Source: 0-14-0-20-45-22 sp041645495
Lineage (GTDB): Bacteria > Fidelibacterota > UBA2242
Direction of reading: 5' to 3'
DNA length: 7,046 nt
NCBI GenBank assembly: GCA_041645495.1
Contig: JBAZPZ010000103.1
Coordinates: forward strand, 1-7,046
Position numbers and translations under genes: made by a program. The notes beneath the pieces were generated by a model. That model searched no databases, had not been told where the DNA came from, and saw only the letters and a program-made list of their open reading frames with translations. This document shows positions 1 to 5,658 of the stretch, piece by piece. Position 1 is the stretch's first letter; every line of letters starts with the position of its first letter.

Positions 1-146
1 GCGCCGACCAGCCCATGTCGGGTATCGTACCGGGCGCCGATCCGAAGTTTGCTCATCGGCAATTCCTTGACGCGCAGAATGAAGCGGATGCTGTTTTTCG
101 ACAACGTCTTGACCTCGTAATAGACCGTCTCGAAATAGCCGAGACT
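1..146 (-). pseudogene. Continuation of the patatin-Omp85 gene after the in-frame TAG (partial, runs off the window)
   Basis: Immediately after the TAG (149-147) the same frame stays open for 48 codons to the window edge. It reads SLGYFETVYYEVKTLS, SIRFILRVKELP, then SKLRIGARYDTRHGLVG. The first part completes the second POTRA (helix, GYF turn, then two strands). The last part resembles the first strand of an Omp85/BamA surface-antigen barrel (LRIGARYD). The residue expected just before SLGYF in POTRA domains is Tyr (LY..GYF), so TAT or TAC to TAG is one substitution. The rest of the barrel would lie outside the window. There is no plausible independent start with a ribosome site, so this is either lost coding sequence or the second half of a protein read through the stop. 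Confidence 0.78.
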
Positions 147-1526
147 CTATAAATAGGCGATGCGTTCTTCGATATTTGGCAGAATGAAAATCGCTCCGGG
201 TTTGACGCCAAGAAGCCGAATGATGAACTCATCCGGCAGTGTTTGATTCCCCACAATTTGGATTTCATTGATGATCGGACGGTTTTTCTCTTCGACCGTG
301 ACGATCAGGCGCACGGATTGGTCTATCATCGGCTTGACATTGACATTGATATGATTGAAATCGCCAGTCGCCCGAAGCCGCGTGATGGCTACCGATAGCG
401 AATCGGGTCGATAATTTTCGCCGATAGGAATGTTCATCAATGCGCGGATTGCCTCGTTCGGAATGGCAATATTTCCGATTACGTCGATTTTCTGAACTTT
501 CGGCTGTGAGAATGAAATCGCTTGAGGATCGATATGAACATTTCGGGACAATTTGTATTTTGTTTTTAATTCGACGAGACGCGGTAATGCTTCGGTCATG
601 GCGTCGTTGCCCTGTGCGATAATCTTCTCGATCTTTGGATTGGTAAAATCGACGGGCGTGACGCCGTGCAGTCTGACATCGACCAGAATATCCGCCAATA
701 CCGCGTTCCCGGCCATTTTACTGTCCCGCGCGACGTTGTATGATTGAATCAATACTTCCAGCGTTCCTTTGATCTTTTCCCGCTCTCTGAACTGAAAACC
801 GACCGCAGAAGCGATGACGATTTCCGCGCCCATTTCTTTGATGACATCGACGGGAAGATTGTTCAGCAGACCGCCGTCCACGAGGAGCGAATCGCCCCAC
901 TCGACGGGACTAAAAATTGTTGGCACCGACATCGTCGCGCGCATCGCCTTGGCCAGCGAACCGCTTTTCAAAATAACCTCTTTGCCGTCCACCAAATTGA
1001 CGGCGACGCACCGAAACGGGATCGGCAATTTGTCGAAATCCGTGTTGTGAGCATACTGCGAGGTCAGGTTCGAAAACAGCATCATGATGTTTTGCCCGGC
1101 GATGACACCGCCTTTGCCGATCGGTATGAAACCTTCTATGCCAACTTCATATTGATAGCGGTCGGCATCTTTCTTCTGAAAATACGGCAGTGTTTCGCGC
1201 GGCGGCTTATCCGTAAAAACTTTTTGCCAATCGGTAGCCAGCGACATCGTTTCGATTTCCTTGCCCGAATAGCCGATGGCGTAGAGCGCGCCGACGAGTC
1301 CGCCCATGCTTGTGCCGGTGATATAATCGATGGGAATTTCGAGCGAGTCGAGCGCTTTCAGAAGCGGAATGTGCGCGAATCCCAGTGCGCCGCCGCCAGA
1401 AAGCGTCAATCCGATCTTCGGCCGCGCGCCGCCCAAAAGAGAAGAAAAAACGACCGTCGTAATCAGGAGCAGTCGGAGTTGTTCGAGGTATCGTCGCCTT
1501 TCGATCATTTGCAGGTCGCGGTTCAT
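147..1526 (-). CDS. Patatin-like phospholipase with POTRA domains, cut short by an in-frame TAG
   Basis: N-terminal patatin domain of a PlpD-like patatin-POTRA-barrel fusion, a lipid acyl hydrolase carried or exported by its own Omp85-type outer-membrane barrel. A hydrophobic segment (19-34) forms the signal peptide. The patatin domain shows the oxyanion loop SGGGALGFAH (43-52), the nucleophile elbow GTSMG (Ser73) and DGG (Asp217), so the Ser-Asp dyad is intact. POTRA-like repeats begin at VQKIDVIGN (about 344) and INEIQIVGN (about 419). The frame ends at residue 459 with TAG inside the second POTRA, yet the same frame continues beyond it (see 1-146). As read, the product would lack the barrel: family members are usually well over 650 residues. 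No Shine-Dalgarno precedes the ATG at 1526, and Met7 (1508) is an alternative. The start lies 35 bp after pfkA, suggesting co-transcription. Confidence 0.88.
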   Translation of the reverse strand: MNRDLQMIERRRYLEQLRLLLITTVVFSSLLGGARPKIGLTLSGGGALGFAHIPLLKALDSLEIPIDYITGTSMGGLVGALYAIGYSGKEIETMSLATDWQKVFTDKPPRETLPYFQKKDADRYQYEVGIEGFIPIGKGGVIAGQNIMMLFSNLTSQYAHNTDFDKLPIPFRCVAVNLVDGKEVILKSGSLAKAMRATMSVPTIFSPVEWGDSLLVDGGLLNNLPVDVIKEMGAEIVIASAVGFQFREREKIKGTLEVLIQSYNVARDSKMAGNAVLADILVDVRLHGVTPVDFTNPKIEKIIAQGNDAMTEALPRLVELKTKYKLSRNVHIDPQAISFSQPKVQKIDVIGNIAIPNEAIRALMNIPIGENYRPDSLSVAITRLRATGDFNHINVNVKPMIDQSVRLIVTVEEKNRPIINEIQIVGNQTLPDEFIIRLLGVKPGAIFILPNIEERIAYL

Positions 1527-1561
1527 CCTGTTTAAGCCGTTGAAAAAGTCTTTCCGAACGA

Positions 1562-2539
1562 TCAGACTGAAAGGATTCGGTAAATCTTCAGCAATTCGTC
1601 ATCGAGCGGTTTTTTCTTTTCCCACGTTTCCGGCAAGGAAACATACGAGACGGCATTGCTCGCCCAACCGACCATGATGTCGGTTTTTCCCGCTTTCAGC
1701 GCCTGAACCGCATGGTAGCCGAGGCGGCTCGCCAAAAGCCGATCCGTTGCCGTCGGACTTCCGCCTCTTTGCGTATGTCCCAGAACGCAGACATGACAAT
1801 CTTTGTGGAAGTGAGTTTGAATTTCTTTGGCAAGATCATGCGCGTTTCCCAGCTCATCGCCCTCGGCGACGACAATGAGACTGCTGGTCTTTCCGGTTCG
1901 TGACCATGTGGTAATCAAACTGCCCAGGTCTTCCATCGTGTGTTTCATCTCGGGTACGAGTATCTCTTCGGCTCCGCCGCAGATTCCGACTTCCAGCGCG
2001 ATGAATCCGGCGTGGCGTCCCATGACTTCGACGATGAAAAGTCGGTCGTGCGAAGCCGCAGTGTCGCGGATTTTATCGATGGAATCCAGCGCCGTTGAAA
2101 CCGCCGTATCGTAGCCAACAGTTAGATCGGTGCCATAGATGTCGTTATCGATCGTTCCCGGAATCCCGACGACGTTGATTTTCTGTTCCATGTAAAGCGC
2201 ATGCGCGCCGTGGAAACTTCCGTCGCCGCCGATGACGATCAGCCCGTCGATTTCCCACTCTTTCAAGACATCAGCCGCGCGTTTTCTGCCCGCGGCGTGC
2301 TCAAACGATTCACACCGGGATGTTTTCAGAAACGTACCGCCTTTTTGAATGATATTACTGACCGACCGGCGGGAAAGCGGTATGATGTCGCCTGAGATCA
2401 GGCCTTCATATCCGCTGGAGATGCCAAAAACATTGATACCCTCGACCAGAGAGGTACGGACGACGGCTCGGATAGCGGCATTCATTCCGGGCGCGTCGCC
2501 GCCGCTTGTCAAAACGGCTATTCTTTTCACATCTGCCAT
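1562..2539 (-). CDS. pfkA: ATP-dependent 6-phosphofructokinase
   Basis: Phosphorylates fructose 6-phosphate to fructose 1,6-bisphosphate with ATP, the committed step of glycolysis, in the cytoplasm. At 325 residues it matches bacterial PfkA (about 320). Visible motifs in order: TSGGDAPGMNAAIR (11-24, nucleotide-binding loop); KTSRC (72-76); IGGDGS (103-108), where Gly after GGD is the signature of ATP-using rather than PPi-using enzymes; PGTIDND (127-133) with the catalytic base Asp131; SHDR (163-166); MGRHAG (173-178); and GHTQRGGSPTATDR (254-267), whose Arg residues contact the substrate and effector across subunits. These residues suggest the usual allosteric homotetramer. The start is fixed by GAGGA 4 bp before the ATG. 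The gene ends in TGA, 35 bp before the patatin gene, with which it is probably co-transcribed. The upstream gap may contain its own promoter. Confidence 0.97.
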   Translation of the reverse strand: MADVKRIAVLTSGGDAPGMNAAIRAVVRTSLVEGINVFGISSGYEGLISGDIIPLSRRSVSNIIQKGGTFLKTSRCESFEHAAGRKRAADVLKEWEIDGLIVIGGDGSFHGAHALYMEQKINVVGIPGTIDNDIYGTDLTVGYDTAVSTALDSIDKIRDTAASHDRLFIVEVMGRHAGFIALEVGICGGAEEILVPEMKHTMEDLGSLITTWSRTGKTSSLIVVAEGDELGNAHDLAKEIQTHFHKDCHVCVLGHTQRGGSPTATDRLLASRLGYHAVQALKAGKTDIMVGWASNAVSYVSLPETWEKKKPLDDELLKIYRILSV

Positions 2540-2576
2540 ATTTTCCTCGTATTTAGTCTTTTCATTTTTCAGCCGG

Positions 2577-2606
2577 AATTTACAGAAATAACCCGGTACA
2601 AACCAA
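2577..2606 (-). promoter_or_regulatory. Weak candidate promoter upstream of pfkA
   Basis: The 129-bp gap before pfkA (2668-2540) is the longest non-coding stretch in the window. On the minus strand it contains TTGGTT (2606-2601), an 18-bp spacer, and TAAATT (2582-2577), about 38 bp before the pfkA ATG. Match to consensus is poor at -35 (3 of 6) and fair at -10 (4 of 6). It is listed mainly because pfkA would be expected to have its own promoter here. Confidence 0.22.
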
Positions 2607-2668
2607 CGCCCGAAAAGACGTATTCCTTCAATCAGGACTGTCTTCCTGTCTCAGATTTGGTTAGAAGG

Positions 2669-2929
2669 CTATTTTGCGACTTCCATTTCGATCAGTTTGG
2701 CCTGAACGCCGGTCAACAGATTCAGTTTTCTCGTCAACTCGACGTGCTTTTCCTTCTCGCCGACCAATTCGAGAACGATCGACCCGAAATCCGAACATCG
2801 ATCGAGAACACCTTCGTGAAGTCCGAGACGCGTCTTGATCAGACAGCCCCACTCCGTCAGAATTTTTTATACGGTAACGGCGTCTTTTTTCCGAAGATTG
2901 ATCAGAACGATCATGAATCTCTTTTCCAT
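2669..2929 (-). pseudogene. Small TM1266/ACT-like protein gene interrupted by an in-frame TAA
   Basis: Reading the minus strand from the ATG at 2929 gives an 86-codon frame ending in TAG at 2671-2669, with a TAA at codon 21 (2869-2867). It begins MEKRFMIVLINLRKKDAVTV, meets the stop, and continues with KILTEWGCLIKTRLGLHEG, GSIVLELVGEKEK and LLTGVQAKLIEMEVAK. This beta-alpha-beta pattern resembles the small ferredoxin/ACT-like proteins named 'iron-only hydrogenase system regulator' (TM1266 type). The match is from memory of the family, and the regulatory role is not well established. GGAG (2939-2936) lies 6 bp before the ATG and the hexosaminidase stop is 12 bp upstream, so the gene looks real and co-transcribed. 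CAA to TAA is one base, and Gln is the residue I expect there. No convincing restart follows. Nonfunctional gene, sequence error or read-through are all possible. Confidence 0.7.
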
Positions 2930-2941
2930 GTTTGACTCCAT

Positions 2942-4984
2942 TTATTTTTCACAAGATTTGATAAGTTTCTCGATTGTGGGCAGGATCGCGAGTTCTGTCT
3001 GACCGCGCGGCTTTTTCGCCTGAGCCAACGCCGCTTTGCTTTCGGCAATCCACTTCTCAGGCGCCTTTTTTCCTTTTTTCAAGTATTCAATCGCCTCAAG
3101 CCCAACTTTTGAAACGGTCGATAAATCCTGCGACAACGTATCGATCTCCTTTAAAACCGGCGAGGTTTTGATCGTTTTTGCTAACCCGGCATGGTTCGCA
3201 ATCCACGATTGGAGCATGTCCGTCATTTCGGAGATGTTTTCATTCTTTTTAGAATCAATAAGCTCGTCGGTCAATTTTCGGAATCGGCGCGCGGTCATAG
3301 ATTCCGGACGGGCGGCGTCAACGACGCGCGTATAAGGCGAGAATGTGGCATATTTGATACCCTGAAAGTGCCGGTTGTAGATTTTCACCGGTTCGACGAC
3401 ATCAACAAAGCGTTTTAAAGCAGAGATATTGTTGCCGTTCGTCAGCCGTCTCAACATATATTCGTAATTTTTAATGTGCTGGAGCTCGAGTTCTTCGAGT
3501 TGACCGCTGACGATTTCCATCCGCCGGTACATGCTTTCGACATCTCTGACGCTTTGCGGCGACCAGAATCTTTCAGCGATACAAGCTGTTCGCGGCCAGA
3601 TTCGCGAATCAATTGTTTCCGGAACGACGAGTTCGCCCCAACTGGTTGCTTCGCCGCCGAGAATGAATTTTTTCTGTTCTTCCGAAAGCGTTGAACCTTC
3701 CGGGATCGGATCTATCAAATAGTGATATTCCGCCGGTTGAATGAGGTCGATGTAATAGCCGTTGGACAAAATGCCCATGTAGCCTTTCCGGGCGGCTTCG
3801 TCAAGCGCTTTGTATCCGCGCCACGAGTGAATGACGATATTTTTCGGGAGAGCGGGTTGAAAAATTTCGTCCCAGCCGATCATCTTTTTGTTGTAGCGTG
3901 TGAGAATTTCCAGAACACGGAGATTGAAATGCTTCTGAAGCGCGTGATTATCGTCGATGCCGTTCACTTTCATGAATGCCTGAATCTCCGGATTGGCGCT
4001 CCATTCCTTGCCGGTATTTTCGTCGCCGCCGATATGCAAATATTCGTCGGGAAAAAGCGCGGCCATTTCCTTGAAAAAAACGTCCAGAAATTCATAGGTC
4101 GATTCCTTGGCCGGATTCATTGTCGGGTCAAAAACACCCCAGTATCGCGCGATCTTGTATGGACCGGGCGCGCTGGCGAGGAACGGATAGCCAACCATCC
4201 AAGCGGTGCAATGCGCCGGAACGTCGAATTCCGGAATGACACGAATTCCGCGTTCATCGGCATATGCGATGATTTCGCGGATTTGCTCCTGTGTGTAAAA
4301 CGTACCGTCCGAGCACATCGACTGAAGATTCGGGAGCGATTTACTCTCGACGCGAATGCCCTGATTGTCGGACAAATGCCAGTGAAAAACGTTCAGTTTA
4401 ACTGCCGCCATGCCGTCGAGATTTCGCTTGATGACTTCGACCGGCATGAAATGACGGCTAACGTCGATCATTAGTCCGCGCCACGGAAATCGCGGCGCGT
4501 CGTCGATTTCGACAGTCGGGAAAAAGTAACCGTTTTCGTCGGCAGAGAGCAGTTGTAACAGAGTTTCCAGTCCGCGAATCACGCCGAGATCGGTTTCCGC
4601 CGACAGATTGACCTTTTCCGGTGTCACGACCAGTTTGTAGGACTCGTCTTCGCCGAGGCCGAGTCGTCCGATCCGCGTCGTTTTGATGATCATGTCCGCG
4701 GTATCCGAGCGCGTTTCGGCGATGATAAAATCCTGCGGAAAGAAAAGTCCGGTGCGGTTGGAAAGCCTTCGCAACATTCGCGTCGCATTCAGGTAAATCC
4801 GTTGCCCGCCAACGCCTTCCAGCGCGATGGAAAAATCCGCATTCAGCCGGAATTCGCCGGCGTTCACGACGACCTTTTGCGGAAAAGGCATCAGGTTCAG
4901 CGAAGATTCCGCAAATGCGGAAAGCGTCAGTCCCGCCATCAATAAACCAACCACTGAACGATGTATAATTTCAATCCTTTTCAT
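2942..4984 (-). CDS. Secreted GH20 beta-N-acetylhexosaminidase
   Basis: A glycoside hydrolase family 20 exo-enzyme that removes terminal N-acetylglucosamine or N-acetylgalactosamine from glycans such as chitin or peptidoglycan fragments, using substrate-assisted catalysis. From the ATG at 4984 it is 680 residues: a signal peptide (MKRIEIIHR, hydrophobic core, cleavage probably after AFA near residue 25, no lipobox Cys), a GH20b-like N-terminal domain (about 30-160), then the TIM barrel from WRGLMIDVSRHF (about 168) to RIWPRTACIAERFW. The barrel carries FHWHLSDNQG, IPEFDVPAH, the catalytic pair in HIGGDE (Asp321-Glu322) and GGEATSWGE. A charged, helix-rich tail of about 165 residues follows and I do not recognise it. 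The usual DxPGH reads DVPAH. An in-frame ATG at 5005 would add 7 residues. I prefer 4984 because GAGGA sits 5 bp upstream and the signal peptide is cleaner. Linkage specificity cannot be read from sequence. Confidence 0.93.
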   Translation of the reverse strand: MKRIEIIHRSVVGLLMAGLTLSAFAESSLNLMPFPQKVVVNAGEFRLNADFSIALEGVGGQRIYLNATRMLRRLSNRTGLFFPQDFIIAETRSDTADMIIKTTRIGRLGLGEDESYKLVVTPEKVNLSAETDLGVIRGLETLLQLLSADENGYFFPTVEIDDAPRFPWRGLMIDVSRHFMPVEVIKRNLDGMAAVKLNVFHWHLSDNQGIRVESKSLPNLQSMCSDGTFYTQEQIREIIAYADERGIRVIPEFDVPAHCTAWMVGYPFLASAPGPYKIARYWGVFDPTMNPAKESTYEFLDVFFKEMAALFPDEYLHIGGDENTGKEWSANPEIQAFMKVNGIDDNHALQKHFNLRVLEILTRYNKKMIGWDEIFQPALPKNIVIHSWRGYKALDEAARKGYMGILSNGYYIDLIQPAEYHYLIDPIPEGSTLSEEQKKFILGGEATSWGELVVPETIDSRIWPRTACIAERFWSPQSVRDVESMYRRMEIVSGQLEELELQHIKNYEYMLRRLTNGNNISALKRFVDVVEPVKIYNRHFQGIKYATFSPYTRVVDAARPESMTARRFRKLTDELIDSKKNENISEMTDMLQSWIANHAGLAKTIKTSPVLKEIDTLSQDLSTVSKVGLEAIEYLKKGKKAPEKWIAESKAALAQAKKPRGQTELAILPTIEKLIKSCEK

Positions 4985-4989
4985 AAAAT

Positions 4990-4994
4990 TCCTC
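4990..4994 (-). promoter_or_regulatory. Ribosome binding site deciding the hexosaminidase start
   Basis: GAGGA lies 5 bp before the ATG at 4984, the same arrangement as at the toxin gene. The alternative ATG at 5005 has only a weaker purine run (GAGAGA) upstream. Confidence 0.6.
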
Positions 4995-5048
4995 ATATTA
5001 TTCATTCAGTTCTCTCGGATATTCTAAGCCTTGAATTTTATCCGTTTT

Positions 5049-5321
5049 TCACATCGAATCATAATGCCCGCCGATGGCAAAGATATAAATCGTTTGCCCA
5101 TCAAACGAATATATAAGCCGGTCGTGCGCCGAAATCCTCCTGGACCACAAACCGGTTAAATTGTGTTTCAGCGGTTCCGGTTTTCCGAGTCCCGATGCTT
5201 CGGGATCGCCGCTCTGAAGTTCTTTGAGGATTTTGCAGAGATTTCGATGAAGACGCGGGTCTTTCTCCCGCAGGCGTTCATATCGTTCCCATGTGTCACC
5301 CTCAAAAACGATAGAGCGCAT
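5049..5321 (-). CDS. yoeB: YoeB-family mRNA interferase toxin (type II toxin-antitoxin)
   Basis: A 90-residue toxin of the Txe/YoeB branch of the RelE superfamily. The family cleaves mRNA in the ribosomal A site and so stops translation. The diagnostic block GKPEPLKHNLTGLWSRRIS (46-64) is nearly identical to the E. coli YoeB segment. The catalytic residues align with E. coli YoeB: Glu49 (E46), Arg68 in HDRLIY (R65), and His86-Tyr87 (H83-Y84). Three extra residues (DSM) follow the usual HY end. All active-site residues are intact, so it should be functional and would need the upstream antitoxin. The start is set by GAGGA 5 bp upstream. It ends in TGA about 64 bp before the hexosaminidase start, with no terminator visible, so transcription may run on into that gene. 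Confidence 0.92.
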   Translation of the reverse strand: MRSIVFEGDTWERYERLREKDPRLHRNLCKILKELQSGDPEASGLGKPEPLKHNLTGLWSRRISAHDRLIYSFDGQTIYIFAIGGHYDSM

Positions 5322-5574
5322 CCAATTCCTCTTGCGAAGGACGGTATCCGGTTGCTTCCTGATGGGTTTTCAGCGATTTTATCACTTGTTCCATCAATGA
5401 CTGGTTTTGCAGAATAAACAGCGTTTCCTGTTCGCGCTCCCAGTCTTCGGCGCCGATGACGACAAAATCCTTTCCCGCCCGCCGCCTGACAACGAGCGGT
5501 TCGTGAATGGTGAGGGCGCTGTCAACGGCGTTCTTGAGATTCGCCCGAAACTGATTGACTGTCATTTCAGCCAT
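5302..5574 (-). CDS. yefM: YefM/Phd-family (type II) antitoxin
   Basis: A 90-residue antitoxin of the Phd/YefM family, expected to bind and neutralise the YoeB-like toxin encoded next and to repress their shared promoter. The N-terminal half (MTVNQFRANLKNAVDSALTI, then EPLVVRRRAGKDFVVIGAEDWE) has the YefM DNA-binding and dimerisation pattern: a short strand, a helix, a beta hairpin ending in Val/Ile-rich strands, then the D/E-[WY] helix. The following QETLFILQNQSLMEQVIKSL resembles the E. coli YefM segment that leads into the toxin-wrapping tail. The acidic C-terminus (PSQEELDALYRF) is probably the toxin-binding part. The start at 5574 is preferred over Met4 because AAGGA (5586-5582) lies 7 bp upstream. 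The gene overlaps the toxin start by 20 bp, as is common in such modules, and has its own candidate promoter and operator upstream. Confidence 0.88.
   Translation of the reverse strand: MAEMTVNQFRANLKNAVDSALTIHEPLVVRRRAGKDFVVIGAEDWEREQETLFILQNQSLMEQVIKSLKTHQEATGYRPSQEELDALYRF
5327..5331 (-). promoter_or_regulatory. Ribosome binding site of the toxin gene, inside the antitoxin gene
   Basis: GAGGA lies 5 bp upstream of the toxin ATG at 5321 and within the last codons of the antitoxin. It fixes the toxin start and implies that toxin translation is initiated inside the antitoxin reading frame, so the two are probably coupled. Confidence 0.7.
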
Positions 5575-5606
5575 ACAAACATCCTTCCGTTAAATGAACC
5601 GTTAGA

Positions 5607-5635
5607 AATGTACTGAAATGCAGTACGGTTTGCAA
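5607..5635 (-). promoter_or_regulatory. Putative sigma70-type promoter of the yefM-yoeB-like operon
   Basis: On the minus strand, TTGCAA (5635-5630, 4 of 6 to the -35 consensus) is separated by exactly 17 bp from TACATT (5612-5607, 4 of 6 to the -10 consensus). It lies in the gap between the peptidase gene and the antitoxin gene, about 33 bp upstream of the antitoxin ATG. This leaves a short leader containing the ribosome site. Each hexamer is only moderate. Support comes from the ideal spacing, the position, and the palindrome that covers the spacer and -10 box. Confidence 0.5.
5610..5626. promoter_or_regulatory. Palindromic operator candidate for the antitoxin/toxin repressor
   Basis: A perfect inverted repeat, GTACTG (5610-5615), 5-bp spacer AAATG, CAGTAC (5621-5626), overlaps the -10 box and spacer of the promoter proposed above. 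YefM-family antitoxins are known to repress their own operons by binding palindromes containing a TGTACA-type core at the promoter. This repeat shares the GTAC cores and sits where a repressor would block RNA polymerase. That it is the operator is inference from sequence and position. Confidence 0.5.
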
Positions 5636-5658
5636 TAGGTATCTCTTTTCACTTTTCA

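Noticed and set aside
147..149. Pyrrolysine insertion at the TAG of the patatin-Omp85 gene
   Set aside because: The expected residue is Tyr rather than a lysine analogue, the protein is not a methylamine methyltransferase, and no pyl genes are in the window.
744..1535. A 263-codon open frame on the plus strand
   Set aside because: It is antisense to the patatin gene, whose motifs are unmistakable. The translation is rich in Arg and His with no domain pattern, typical of a shadow frame.
2633..2648. Inverted repeat CAGGA/TCCTG with a 6-nt loop as a possible terminator after the TM1266-like gene
   Set aside because: Only 5 base pairs and no T-run follows on the minus strand, so it is unlikely to terminate transcription.
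2765..2810. Repeated and inverted TCGATCG words suggesting a hairpin or binding site
   Set aside because: They lie inside the coding frame of the interrupted small gene and are explained by Leu-Asp-Arg and Ser-Ile-Val-Leu codons with many CGAT words.
2657..2935. A 92-codon plus-strand open frame filling the apparent gap between pfkA and the hexosaminidase gene
   Set aside because: The minus strand of the same bases encodes the interrupted TM1266-like protein, with a ribosome site and operon spacing. The plus-strand frame is its mirror image.
3722..4474. A 250-codon open frame on the plus strand
   Set aside because: Antisense to the GH20 catalytic barrel; no recognisable protein features.
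5021..5026. TAGAAT on the minus strand as a -10 box for the hexosaminidase gene
   Set aside because: The hexamer is good, but no acceptable -35 hexamer occurs 16-19 bp upstream. The gene may be co-transcribed with the toxin-antitoxin pair.
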